From Mangrovicoccus sp. HB161399 (lineage in GTDB: Bacteria; Pseudomonadota; Alphaproteobacteria; Rhodobacterales; Rhodobacteraceae): DNA of 64,000 bases. Position 1 is the first letter of the stretch, and each line of letters opens with the position of its first letter. A program made the translations under genes and the position numbers. Below the pieces are notes generated by a model, which was given only the letters and a program-made list of their open reading frames with translations, was not told the DNA's origin and made no database searches. The stretch covers positions 1-64,000 of the forward strand of contig NZ_JAATVU010000025.1 in the NCBI RefSeq assembly GCF_013184745.1, in the 5' to 3' direction. Positions 1 to 8,232 of this stretch are shown here, in pieces.

Positions 1-2
1 CT

Positions 3-194
3 TGCATCCCCGGCCGGAGGAAACGGAAGACGTCCGTCCGCCACGGCAAGCGCCGATGCAAGCGGCGCCACCGCAGCGGGATCTTGTCCGGCAAGCTGAA
101 GGACTGGCGGAGGGGCGCGACACGCTACGGCCGCTGCCCGAAAACTGTCTTCCCAGCGATCGCCCTCGCCGTAACCGTCATCTTCTGGCTTTGA
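3..194 (+). pseudogene. IS5-family transposase, decayed C-terminal fragment
   Basis: The frame entering at base 3 translates to the C-terminal end of an IS5-family DDE transposase. It shows the Arg/Lys-rich stretch, then KLKDWRRGATRYGRCPKT and a hydrophobic AIALAVTVIFWL tail before TGA at 192-194. In intact relatives the catalytic glutamate lies just before the (F)GRLKDWRR block, in a motif like RIExMF. Here the equivalent stretch reads RSGILSGKLKD, so the glutamate appears replaced by glycine and the phenylalanine by serine. The copy is therefore probably inactive. The 5' part lies outside the window. A clear terminal inverted repeat or target duplication could not be fixed. Family assignment is firm from the tail motif; loss of function is inferred. 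Confidence 0.8.
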
Positions 195-687
195 GAGAGA
201 ACGAGTCCTCACCCGAGATTCCCAGCCTGGCCCGGCACTTTTGCCGGGCAGCAAAGGTCAGGCGCAGGGCGTCCGCGCCGCTTGGCGGATTTCCGTGTAT
301 CGGCCTGGACCCTGGCAGCCCTCGCGGCATTCGCCGCGGGGCCGCGTGCAGAGGCGAACGCTCGCTGGCTCGGGAGGCATGGGACGCCCAGCAGTGCGTA
401 TCCCATTGCACGGCCCGGATAGGGCCGGTCTCCGCCGTTGCGGCAGGGTGCACCCGAAGGCGGCGGCCAGCTGGGACATGCCGTCCGGCCGGGTCGCCGG
501 CCCGGAGCCGGGCTGGGCACTGCGGGGCATCCTGCCGGCGGGGGGACATGCAGCGCAGGCCGCCGCGGAACTTCCGGCAGGAGGCGCGTCTGTCCATGCG
601 GTCCGGTGGGTGCGGTGGCAGCGCGACTTTCCGGCCTTCACGCCGGTGTCATTGGACTTGCCGGTGCGGCCGGTGCTTCCTGCCGCC
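195..687. other. gene-free stretch after the transposase remnant
   Basis: Several overlapping open frames run through this interval, but none has a plausible start, ribosome site or recognisable protein. The only clear structure is a stem-loop at 230-249, with 8-bp arms GCCCGGCA and TGCCGGGC around a CTTT loop. It could end transcription from the IS fragment. The right end of the insertion sequence probably lies just after 194 but cannot be placed by eye. Confidence 0.5.
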
Positions 688-1041
688 ATGATCCGAGCCC
701 TCCGCAGCGCCCTCATGGTTCTCGTGCTCGCCGCGAAGCTCGCGGCGCTGGCCGTGGCCATTCCCGCGCTGCAGGCCGCCGCCGCCCATGCCATGGATGC
801 CGCGACGGGCGCGCAGGCCGCCGCGGACATGCACCATCCGGGGGGCGGGACGGCCGCGGCTCAGCCCTGCCATGCCGGGGATGCCACCGGGACCGGGGCC
901 GCCCTCTGCTGCGCGCCGCTCGCGCTCCCGTGCTCCGGCGCGGCCGGCGGGACGCTCCGCCAGATCCGCTATGCGCGGCCGGGAATCGAGCGGCTGGCAT
1001 CGCCGGGGCTTTCCGGTCCCGACCATCCTCCCAAGGCGTGA
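688..1041 (+). CDS. small exported Cys/His-containing hypothetical protein
   Basis: A 117-residue protein starting MIRALRSALMVLVLAAK. It has a hydrophobic N-terminal signal or anchor (about residues 7-33), then a low-complexity part with a His pair (MHH), a CHAG motif, and LCCAP and PC cysteines around residues 61-82. These residues could bind a metal such as copper. The function is not recognised; size and layout resemble small exported proteins near copper-handling genes. The frame stays open upstream to about 241, but that extension does not look like protein, so the ATG at 688 before the hydrophobic segment was chosen. The gene lies 56 bp upstream of the DUF305 gene on the same strand and may be cotranscribed with it. 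Confidence 0.5.
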   Translation: MIRALRSALMVLVLAAKLAALAVAIPALQAAAAHAMDAATGAQAAADMHHPGGGTAAAQPCHAGDATGTGAALCCAPLALPCSGAAGGTLRQIRYARPGIERLASPGLSGPDHPPKA

Positions 1042-1097
1042 CCGCTCCGCCCGCAGGACGGGCAGACCCGAGACCGCACCTTGAAGAGGACAGACAG

Positions 1098-1475
1098 ATG
1101 ACCCGATTCCCACTCGTTGCAGGCGCTGCCCTGCTGCTTGCCGCGCCCGCCTTCGCCGAAAGCGCCATGACCATGTCCGGAATGGACCATTCCGCCCATG
1201 GGCACGAGGGCTCCGGCGCGGCCATGCAGGGCTACATGGACGCAATGGACGACATGATGGGCGCGATGGCCGAAATGCCCTCCACCGGCAATGCCGATGC
1301 CGATTTCCTGGTCATGATGATCCCGCATCACCAATCCGCCCTCGACATGGCGAAGGTGGAGCTCGCGCACGGCACCGACCCGGAAACCCGCGCGCTTGCG
1401 GAGCGGATCATCGCTGCGCAGGAGCAGGAGATCTCCGAGATGACGGAAATGCTGGCCCGGCTCGCCGCCGATTGA
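1098..1475 (+). CDS. DUF305-family secreted protein (putative metal/copper binding)
   Basis: A 125-residue protein with a signal peptide (cleavage likely after AFA, near residue 20). A Met/His-rich segment follows (AMTMSGMDHSAHGHEG, then many Met), and then the DUF305 core with the hallmark DFLVMMIPHHQSALDMAK. DUF305/CopM-type proteins are exported four-helix proteins often linked to copper or other metal tolerance. The Met and His clusters fit this, but the ligand is inferred. The ATG at 1098 precedes a standard signal peptide. The gene lies directly after the small Cys/His protein, and a strong stem-loop lies 7 bp past its stop. With the upstream IS remnant this looks like a small accessory metal module. 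Confidence 0.85.
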   Translation: MTRFPLVAGAALLLAAPAFAESAMTMSGMDHSAHGHEGSGAAMQGYMDAMDDMMGAMAEMPSTGNADADFLVMMIPHHQSALDMAKVELAHGTDPETRALAERIIAAQEQEISEMTEMLARLAAD

Positions 1476-1481
1476 CGGACG

Positions 1482-1508
1482 GCGGGAGGCCCGGCCAGGG
1501 CCTCCCGC
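1482..1508 (+). terminator. stem-loop after the DUF305 gene
   Basis: A perfect 11-bp inverted repeat, GCGGGAGGCCC and GGGCCTCCCGC, surrounds the loop GGCCA, 7 bp after the stop codon. No U-tract follows, as is common in very GC-rich genomes. Confidence 0.6.
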
Positions 1509-1578
1509 ATGCTGCCGTTAACCCCGGCTTCACCATGTCGGGCCAGCCTGCCCGCGCAGGAGCGCGCAGGGGGCAGGC

Positions 1579-2307
1579 ATGGCAGGCATACGCGAGAGGC
1601 TGGGGCTGGAGGATCCCTTCGCCAGCTACGTCCACGACCCGGGCCGGGCCGACCGGCAGGGCTGGAACTCGTCCCATCCCTTCCTCGAGGCGGCGCTGCG
1701 CGAGGTGGAGCCGCGGCTGGTGATCGAGCTCGGCGTCTGGAAGGGCATGTCCGCGATCCACATGGGCGGGCTGCTGCAGCGCCAGGGCAACGGCGCCGAG
1801 ATCCTGGCGATCGACACCTGGCTTGGCTCGGCCGGGCATCTGGCGGCGGCGGGACGGCGGGCCGAGCTGGCGCCGGTGGACGGCTATCCGACGCTCTACC
1901 GCACCTTCCTGGCCAATGTCTTCGAGGCTGGGCTGCAGCAGGCGATCGTGCCCTTGCCGATGGACGGCCATTCCGCGGCGCGGGCACTGGCGGCGCTCGG
2001 CGTGACGGCCGGGGTGATCCATGTCGATGCCAGCCATGACCATGCCGCCTGCCTGTCGGACCTGCGCGGCTACTGGCCGCTGCTGGAGCCCGAGGGCATC
2101 CTCGTCGCCGATGATTACGGGACCTGGCCGGGAGTGACCCGCGCGGTCTGCGAATTCGCCGCCGAGGTGGGACGGCCGGTCTTCGGCTCGATGGGCAAGG
2201 CGCTTCTGCCAAAGGCCGAGGGCCTGGGGTTCGAGCTGAAGGTAGCGCGGGCGCGGCGGCGGCGGGGCGCGGCGATGCCGCATCGCCGTCCGGCCGGAGC
2301 AGGGTAG
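1579..2307 (+). CDS. class I SAM-dependent methyltransferase (Methyltransf_24 type)
   Basis: A 242-residue protein. Residues 47-60 (RLVIELGVWKGMSA) form the glycine-rich SAM loop (motif I), followed by a second acidic strand ending AIDTWLGS. IHVDASHDHAACLSDLRGYWPLLEPEGILVADDY matches the later strands and the typical D/H-D of the Methyltransf_24 family, in which many members modify sugars or small molecules. The substrate cannot be told. The C-terminus is Arg-rich (ARARRRRGA), perhaps a disordered tail. The ATG at 1579 follows a purine-rich stretch. The next gene, a DsrE-like protein, follows after 26 bp on the same strand. Confidence 0.75.
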   Translation: MAGIRERLGLEDPFASYVHDPGRADRQGWNSSHPFLEAALREVEPRLVIELGVWKGMSAIHMGGLLQRQGNGAEILAIDTWLGSAGHLAAAGRRAELAPVDGYPTLYRTFLANVFEAGLQQAIVPLPMDGHSAARALAALGVTAGVIHVDASHDHAACLSDLRGYWPLLEPEGILVADDYGTWPGVTRAVCEFAAEVGRPVFGSMGKALLPKAEGLGFELKVARARRRRGAAMPHRRPAGAG

Positions 2308-2333
2308 AACGGGACGGACCGCCAGCAGAACGG

Positions 2334-2645
2334 ATGCCGCAGATGCCCTCGCTCCATGTCCTGATCCACGCGCCGACCGAAGCCGCCCTGGCCCGCGCCC
2401 GCAGCAATGCGCGCAACCTGATGAAGGCGCGGCCCGACGCGCTGGTCGAGATCGTCGCCAATGCCGCGGGCGTTGCCCCGGCGATCGCGACGCCGGATCC
2501 CGCCACCGATCCCTTCCTGCGGCTCTGCGGCAATTCCCTGGCCGGTCAGGGGCTGGAGGCGCCCGTCCACCTGGCCGTGGTGCCCGCCGCCGTGGTGCAC
2601 CTGGCCGAGCGCCAGGCCGAGGGCTGGGCCTATATCCGGGCCTGA
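2334..2645 (+). CDS. DsrE-family (YchN-like) protein
   Basis: A 103-residue protein with the DsrE/DsrF fold signature. An N-terminal strand (LHVLIHAPT) is followed by ARSNARNLMKA, then VEIVANAAGV, then RLCGNSL around the position where sulfur-carrier members keep a conserved cysteine, and a final strand VVPAAVVHLAERQAEGWAYIRA. Such proteins work in sulfur transfer or as small adaptor proteins; the role here is unknown. ATGs at 2334 and 2343 are both possible starts and neither has a strong ribosome site. It lies 26 bp behind the methyltransferase and is probably cotranscribed. Confidence 0.7.
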   Translation: MPQMPSLHVLIHAPTEAALARARSNARNLMKARPDALVEIVANAAGVAPAIATPDPATDPFLRLCGNSLAGQGLEAPVHLAVVPAAVVHLAERQAEGWAYIRA

Positions 2646-3163
2646 CGCCGGCCGCTTCGAGGCGGGCCGCTCCGGCAGCTGTCCGCGCGGGCTTTCCGCG
2701 GCATGGGGCGCGCCAGCCACCTGATGCAGGCGGGCCGGTGGTCTCCGGCAGATGAATGGTGCCGTGGCCTTGCCTCCGCCAAGGCGGGGCTGGAGGCAGG
2801 GGAACTCCGCCGTCTTGCGGCGCGGCACCGGCCGACAGGCGCGCGCGGCTGCCGCGGTGCAGTAAAACTGTCCGGACCCGCCGCTTCTGCGCCCGCGGCA
2901 AGGGCAGGGTCGTGCTGCGGGTGCGGCCGTCGCCTCCGGACGGACCTGCCCGTGGGGGCAGCGGCAGTCCAGGTTGGGCAGTGCGGATCGGAGCCATCCT
3001 GCGCCGCAGGACGCGGCTCTTTCGCGGCGCCTGCCGCTGCAGGCAGATGACGCGCAGTCGATCATCCCCGCGCGGAGTGGCCCGGTCCGGTCGCCGGTTC
3101 TCGTCCGATGCCGCCGCTGCGCCGGGCATGCCGGTCCGGCGGAGCCGGCCGCTCCGGGGCCGT
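2646..3163. other. gene-free GC-rich interval
   Basis: This lies between the DsrE-like gene (plus) and the end of ppx (minus). It is very GC-rich, and only open frames without start signals or recognisable proteins cross it. Short inverted repeats are present, for example TGCCTCC near 2770 pairing with GGAGGCA near 2790, which could be a terminator. Nothing else was found. Confidence 0.5.
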
Positions 3164-4720
3164 TCAGCCCGCCAGCGATTCCGGCGCCAGCACCGACACC
3201 TCGGCCTCCAGCGCCTTTGCCAGCGCCATGAAGCGCGCCTCCGAGACTTCGCCGAACAGCGGCTGCGTGTGGTCCGACAGGTGCAGCACCAGCCGTTTCG
3301 CCGCCGGATCCCAGTCGAGCCGCCCCATGTCTTCGTCGCCGCCCAGCGTCAGCATTGCCCCGAAGCGCAGCGCGCGGCCGAGGATCTCCGCCTCGCGCAC
3401 CTCTTCGTCGGTCAGCAGCGGCCGCAGCGCGTCGAAGCGGGTGCCCGCGCGGTTGTTCTTGTAGCGGTGCAGCAGCGCCAGCCCCAGATAGACCCGCTCG
3501 CCATGGCTCAGCCCGCCCATGTTGGCGCGGGCGGCATAGTCGAAGCACACCTCGGCGCGGTAGTCCGGATGGGTGCGCCAGCTGACGTCATGCAGCAGGC
3601 AGGCCGCCTTGATCAGCCGCAGCCGCGCGCGGTCGGCATCGGGGAAGAGGCTGCGCACGTAGCCGTATAGCGTGGCGCCGAAGCCCGGCACGCGGGCCGA
3701 GCTCATTTCGGCATGGCGGCAGGATTCGATCAGCGGATCGGCGGTGCGCAGCGCTTCGGGCATCTCCTCGTAGAGCAGCCCCTCGCGCAGCCCGTAGGCC
3801 GAGACGAAGATTTCCTCGGGCTCCAGCACCTTGAGCAGCCCGCGCAGCACCTGGCCCGCCATCGGCAGCAGCGCCATGCGCTCGCCCGAGATGCCGGCCT
3901 GCTTGCGCAGCGTGTAGGGATCGGCGCTGTCGATCAGGTCGAGCGTGGCCGGCAGGGTGTCGCGGTCGAGCCGGTATTCGTGCAGCACCTGCAGCGGGTA
4001 TTCGCGGCGCACCATGTCGATCTTGGCGATCGCGCGCCAGGAGCCGCCGACCAGGTACAGCCGCGAGGGCTGGTCCGGCATCGCCTTGCGCAGCCGCTTA
4101 AGCTGTTCCTCGACGCGGGCGCGCACGGCCTTCTCGGAGCCGAGCTGCGACAGCGCCAGCGGCCCCAGGGCAGAGGTGTCGCGCCAGCCGATCTCGCCCG
4201 CGGAAACCTGTGCCAGCTCCATGGACGACCCGCCGATGTCGCAGACATAGCCCGACGCTTCGGGCCAGCCGAGCAGCACGCCCTGGGCCGCGAGCCGGGC
4301 CTCCTCGGCGCCGTCGATCACGCGCAGCCGCATGCCGGTGCGGTCCAGGATCTCCTGCTGGAAATCCGGCCCGTCCTCGGCCACCCGCATCGCGGCGGTG
4401 GCCACGGCCAGCATCGGCGTGATGCCGAGGCTTTCGCCGATGTGCTGGAAGCGGTTGAGCGCGGCCAGCGCGCGGGTCTTGCCTTCGGGGTTGAGCCGGC
4501 CGGTTTCGGCCAGATCGCGGCCGAGCCCGCAGAGCACCTTCTCGTTGAAGAAATAGGCCGGGGAGCGGGCCGCCCCGTCGAAGATCACCAGCCGGACCGA
4601 GTTCGAACCGACATCGACGACGCCGACTCGGGACAGGCGCTGGACTTCTGCCGGATCGACCGGCGGCGGGCCGAAAAAGCCTGGATCAGGTGACACGTGC
4701 TTGGGTTCCGTTGATGCCAA
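3164..4720 (-). CDS. ppx: exopolyphosphatase, Ppx/GppA family
   Basis: A 518-residue protein. Residues 32-49 (VGVVDVGSNSVRLVIFDG) form the first phosphate-binding loop of the ASKHA fold, and residues 161-166 (DIGGSS) the second. The C-terminal third is an HD-like helical domain containing LLHDVSWRTHPDYR. The family removes terminal phosphates from polyphosphate or hydrolyses pppGpp. The length of about 500 residues and the HD-like part fit the Ppx subgroup. Polyphosphate kinase is encoded in the same direction about 530 bp upstream, so synthesis and breakdown are neighbours but probably transcribed separately. About 30 poorly conserved residues precede the first motif, so a later start cannot be excluded. 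Confidence 0.92.
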   Translation of the reverse strand: MASTEPKHVSPDPGFFGPPPVDPAEVQRLSRVGVVDVGSNSVRLVIFDGAARSPAYFFNEKVLCGLGRDLAETGRLNPEGKTRALAALNRFQHIGESLGITPMLAVATAAMRVAEDGPDFQQEILDRTGMRLRVIDGAEEARLAAQGVLLGWPEASGYVCDIGGSSMELAQVSAGEIGWRDTSALGPLALSQLGSEKAVRARVEEQLKRLRKAMPDQPSRLYLVGGSWRAIAKIDMVRREYPLQVLHEYRLDRDTLPATLDLIDSADPYTLRKQAGISGERMALLPMAGQVLRGLLKVLEPEEIFVSAYGLREGLLYEEMPEALRTADPLIESCRHAEMSSARVPGFGATLYGYVRSLFPDADRARLRLIKAACLLHDVSWRTHPDYRAEVCFDYAARANMGGLSHGERVYLGLALLHRYKNNRAGTRFDALRPLLTDEEVREAEILGRALRFGAMLTLGGDEDMGRLDWDPAAKRLVLHLSDHTQPLFGEVSEARFMALAKALEAEVSVLAPESLAG

Positions 4721-5250
4721 TCCGGTGTCTACCTAGGGCCATTGGGGACGGGGACGCAACCTCCGCGTTCCCGCCTGCGACGCAGCGGCGGCAAGGACCG
4801 GAACCGCGCAGCGGGTTGCTGCAGCGCGGCAGGGGCCAGGGCGGTGCGTCGGAACATGATGGCCGCGCGGGCGGGGGCGCAAGGATCATGCTTCTCTGCA
4901 GGCCCGCCGCCGATGGGATAGCGGCTACAGGTGTCCTGCCTTGGGACGGCTGCGACCGGCTGCGGCAGCCCGATCCGCCAGCCGGTTTCCCCGGGCATGC
5001 CGCGCGGGCGGCCACTTCCGCGGAGCCGCCGCGCTCGATCAGATCTCCGGGCAGTGGCAGGAGGCCGTCATGCGACCGATGCTGCACCGGGAAGGTTGTC
5101 CCTCCCGTAACGTAAGGCGCACACGCTGCTTCCGGCAAGCACCGGCAGCCTCTGCGCGGACGTCCCCGGCACGGTCGCCTGCCGGTTCCGCCGGGCCGCT
5201 TTGGCCGCCGATGGCGATGCGCCCCCGCTGCGACGGCGGAGGCGCGGATG
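4721..5250. other. gene-free interval between ppk and ppx
   Basis: Both neighbours are on the minus strand, so this is the 3' flank of ppk and the upstream region of ppx. No frame encodes a recognisable protein, and no strong promoter or terminator was found by eye. Composition resembles the other GC-rich spacers in the window. Confidence 0.5.
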
Positions 5251-7473
5251 TCAGTCGCGGGCCAGGGGCGCGCGGTCGGGATCGTTGCCGGGGCGGATCT
5301 CCTGCGGCAGGGTGAGCTGCGGCACGTCGCCGATCCCCGCCGAGCCGCGGCCCGAGAGCGAGGGCGTCTTCATGAAGAAGTCGTGGCAGCTGAAGGCGCC
5401 CGGGGCCTGCGCGGTCTCGGGACGCATGAAGTGCCCGTCGGGCATCAGCACCCAGCTATGCGCCTCGTCGCGCAGGTTGGCGGCCATGATCTGCTCGACG
5501 ATCTGGTCGCGCACCGTGTCGTTGTGGATCTCCACCAGCGTCTCCACCCGGCGGTTCAGGTTGCGCCCCATCCAGTCGGCGGAGGAGATGAAGACCCGCG
5601 CCGCATCCGAGGGCAGCCCGCCGCCGTTGCCGAAGCAGACGATGCGCGAATGCTCGAGAAAGCGGCCGACGATCGACTTGACCCGGATGTTCTCGCTGAG
5701 CCCCGTAATGCCGGGCCGCACGCCGCAGATGCCGCGCACCACGAGGCTGATCTTCACCCCCGCCTGGCTGGCCTTGTAGAGCGCGTCGATCACCTCGGGG
5801 TCGATCACCGCGTTGAGCTTGGCCCAGACCTCGGCGGGCCTGCCCTGCGCGGCATGCAGCGCCTCGCGCTCCAGCGCCTCCAGCAGGAAGGGCTTCAGCA
5901 TGTGGGGGCTGATCTTGAGGTTCTCCAGCGTGTCCGGCTTGGCATAGCCCGAGAGGTAGTTGAACACGCGCGTCGCGTCGCGCCCCAGCGCCTCGTCGCA
6001 GGTCAGCAGGCTGACATCGGTATAGATGCGCGCCGTGATCGGGTGGTAGTTGCCGGTGCCGTAATGGGAATAGGTCACCAGCCGGTCGCCTTCGCGGCGC
6101 ACCACCGAGCTGATCTTGGCATGGGTCTTGTAGTTGGTGAAGCCGTAGACGACATGCACGCCGGCCCGTTCCAGCATCCGGCTCTGGCGGATGTTGGCAG
6201 CCTCGTCGAAGCGCGCCTTGAGCTCGACCAGCGCGGTGACCGACTTGCCGTCCTCGGCCGCCTCGCAGAGCGCCGCCACGATCGGGCTGTCGCGCGAGGT
6301 GCGGTAGAGGGTCTGCTTGATCGCCAGCACGTTCGGATCGCGCGCCGCCTGCTGCAGGAAGCGCACCACCATGTCGAAGCTCTCGTAGGGGTGGTGCAGC
6401 AGCATGTCCTTCTGGTGGACCGCGCCGAAGATGTCGCCGTCGAAATCCTGCACCCGTTCCGGGACGCGCGGCGTGTAGGACGGCCACAGCAGGTCCGGCC
6501 GGTTGTCGAGCACCAGCTCCTTGAGGTCGACGACGCCGATCATCCCCTTGATGTCGACGACTTCCTCGTCCTTCAGCCCGGTCTCGCGCACGATCATCCG
6601 GCGCAGCTCCGCCGGCGCGCCGCCGGAGATCTTCATGCGGATCACCTCGCCGCGGCGGCGGCGCTTCAGCGCGACCTCGAATTCGCGCACCAGGTCCTCG
6701 GCCTCTTCCTCCACTTCGAGATCCGAGTTCCGCAGGATCCGGAAGGCGCAGTCGCCGATCAGGTCATGGCCGGGGAAGAGGTGTTCGACATGCATCAGCA
6801 GCAGCTCTTCGAGCGGCAGGAAGCGCTGGCGGCGGCTGCGGTCCCTGGGCAGCGACAGGAAGCGCGGCACCTGTCCCGGCACCGGCAGCAGCGCGCGCAG
6901 GTGGCGCTTGTCGCTGCGCCGCTCCAGCATCAGCGCCAGCGAGAAGCCGCCATTCGGGATGAATGGGAAGGGATGCGCCGGATCCACCGCCAGCGGCGTC
7001 AGCACCGGGAAGACCTGGGAGAGGAAATGCTGCTCCATCACGGTCCTGTCGGCGGCGTTGAGCCCCTTGCGGCCCACGACGACGATGCCCTCGGCCTCCA
7101 TCTCCTTGCGGAGCAGGTTCCAGCAGCGCTGCTGCTCCAGCATCAGCGCGCGGGCATCGGCGTCGATCAGCGCCAGCTGCTCGGCCGGGGTGCGGCCGTC
7201 GGCGGCCGGGGTGGTGATCCCGGAATTGGCCAGCTCGCGCAGGCCCGCGACCCGCACGGTGTAGAATTCGTCGAGGTTGTTGGCGGAAATCGAGACGAAG
7301 CGCAGCCGCTCCAGAAGCGGCACGTCGGGATTGCCGGCCTCTTCGAGCACGCGCCAGTTGAAGGCCAGCCAGCTCAGTTCGCGGTTGAAGAAACGCTGCG
7401 GACCCTCGGGATCGAACCCGGCAAGCTCGGTCGGTTCGGGAAAATCTGAATTCAGGAAATCAGCGGTGCTCAG
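5251..7473 (-). CDS. ppk: polyphosphate kinase 1, with apparent CTG start
   Basis: PPK1 makes polyphosphate from ATP. With the start chosen here it has 740 residues. It contains the conserved N-terminal block RFFNRELSWLAFNWRVLEEA (residues 28-46), the catalytic His in YKTHAKIS (about residue 451), the second His in YSHYGTGNY (about 470), and the usual C-terminus with PSLSGRG. There is no ATG, GTG or TTG in frame between the GTG at 7350, which would cut off the conserved block, and beyond 7550. The CTG at 7473-7471 gives (M)STADFLNSDFPEP, typical of relatives, and sits in CTGA overlapping the hdaA stop, where ATGA would be expected. An ATT at 7509 behind GAGGAGG is an alternative. Third gene of the PerM-HdaA-PPK operon. 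Confidence 0.88.
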   Translation of the reverse strand: MSTADFLNSDFPEPTELAGFDPEGPQRFFNRELSWLAFNWRVLEEAGNPDVPLLERLRFVSISANNLDEFYTVRVAGLRELANSGITTPAADGRTPAEQLALIDADARALMLEQQRCWNLLRKEMEAEGIVVVGRKGLNAADRTVMEQHFLSQVFPVLTPLAVDPAHPFPFIPNGGFSLALMLERRSDKRHLRALLPVPGQVPRFLSLPRDRSRRQRFLPLEELLLMHVEHLFPGHDLIGDCAFRILRNSDLEVEEEAEDLVREFEVALKRRRRGEVIRMKISGGAPAELRRMIVRETGLKDEEVVDIKGMIGVVDLKELVLDNRPDLLWPSYTPRVPERVQDFDGDIFGAVHQKDMLLHHPYESFDMVVRFLQQAARDPNVLAIKQTLYRTSRDSPIVAALCEAAEDGKSVTALVELKARFDEAANIRQSRMLERAGVHVVYGFTNYKTHAKISSVVRREGDRLVTYSHYGTGNYHPITARIYTDVSLLTCDEALGRDATRVFNYLSGYAKPDTLENLKISPHMLKPFLLEALEREALHAAQGRPAEVWAKLNAVIDPEVIDALYKASQAGVKISLVVRGICGVRPGITGLSENIRVKSIVGRFLEHSRIVCFGNGGGLPSDAARVFISSADWMGRNLNRRVETLVEIHNDTVRDQIVEQIMAANLRDEAHSWVLMPDGHFMRPETAQAPGAFSCHDFFMKTPSLSGRGSAGIGDVPQLTLPQEIRPGNDPDRAPLARD

Positions 7474-8225
7474 CGCCGCGGAATTCGTGGGCGGAAAGGC
7501 GATGTTAATTCTGGGCCTCCTCGGGGATCGGGTCCCTCTTGTTCTTGTGTAAGGATCTCGCGGATCATGCTGCGGTCGATCCTGCGGTTCCGCAGCAGGT
7601 TGGTCTGGTCGAGCGCGGCAACCAGGGCGGAGGCCGCGGCGAAGGACCGTTCCATCCGCTGTAGGGCATATTCCACCGTCTCCGGCGGGACTGCAAGCTG
7701 ACGGTCGGAAAAAAGCTTGATCAGCACCATCCTGAGCGTGTCCATGTCGGGGTTCGTGACGCGGATCTGTGCAGCCGCGGTAAGCCGGCTCGACAGGTCG
7801 GGCAGGCTGAGCCCCCAGTCGCGCACCGCGCCGCGCCCGGTGACCAGCATCGGATGGCCGAGGTCGCGGGCCTGGTTGAACAGGTGGAAGGCGATCTGCT
7901 CGCGGATCGCGTCCCCGGCCAGCCGGTGGGCATCTTCCAGCACCAGCGCCGGGCGCTCCGCGGCGCGCGGCACGCTGTCGGCGGCCAGCCGGTCGGCGGA
8001 GAGCGCCAGCGCCCCGGTTTCCTGCGCGAAGACCTGCGCCAGGTGGCTCTTGCCGACATTCGCGGTGCCGGTCAGCACCCGAGGCTCGCCGTCCCAGAAA
8101 TCCGAAGTCAGGATCTCGGACAGGGCGACGGTGTTGCAGGGGCCCTCGAAGAAGCTGCCGCGCGTCATGCAGACCGTGCCTGAAAGCACGTCTAGGACAA
8201 GCTGGGCTTCGGCGGCGTCGGTCAT
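7470..8225 (-). CDS. hdaA: DnaA-related regulatory inactivator HdaA
   Basis: A 251-residue AAA+ protein similar to DnaA domain III. QLVLDV at residues 8-13 fits the short sliding-clamp-binding peptide of Hda proteins. The Walker A region is GTANVGKSHL (about 53-62), and ALVLEDAHRL is the Walker B region. In alphaproteobacteria HdaA works with the replication clamp to promote ATP hydrolysis by DnaA and prevent over-initiation. It sits between PerM, 7 bp upstream, and ppk, whose start overlaps its stop by 4 bp. The C-terminal tail after QEQEGPDPRGG is not conserved. Confidence 0.88.
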   Translation of the reverse strand: MTDAAEAQLVLDVLSGTVCMTRGSFFEGPCNTVALSEILTSDFWDGEPRVLTGTANVGKSHLAQVFAQETGALALSADRLAADSVPRAAERPALVLEDAHRLAGDAIREQIAFHLFNQARDLGHPMLVTGRGAVRDWGLSLPDLSSRLTAAAQIRVTNPDMDTLRMVLIKLFSDRQLAVPPETVEYALQRMERSFAAASALVAALDQTNLLRNRRIDRSMIREILTQEQEGPDPRGGPELTSPFRPRIPRR

Positions 8226-8232
8226 CCGGGGC

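Noticed and set aside
241-687. Upstream extension of the small Cys/His protein
   Set aside because: The frame is open, but the residues are Arg/Pro/Gly-rich and lack any signal; the ATG at 688 leads straight into a signal peptide.
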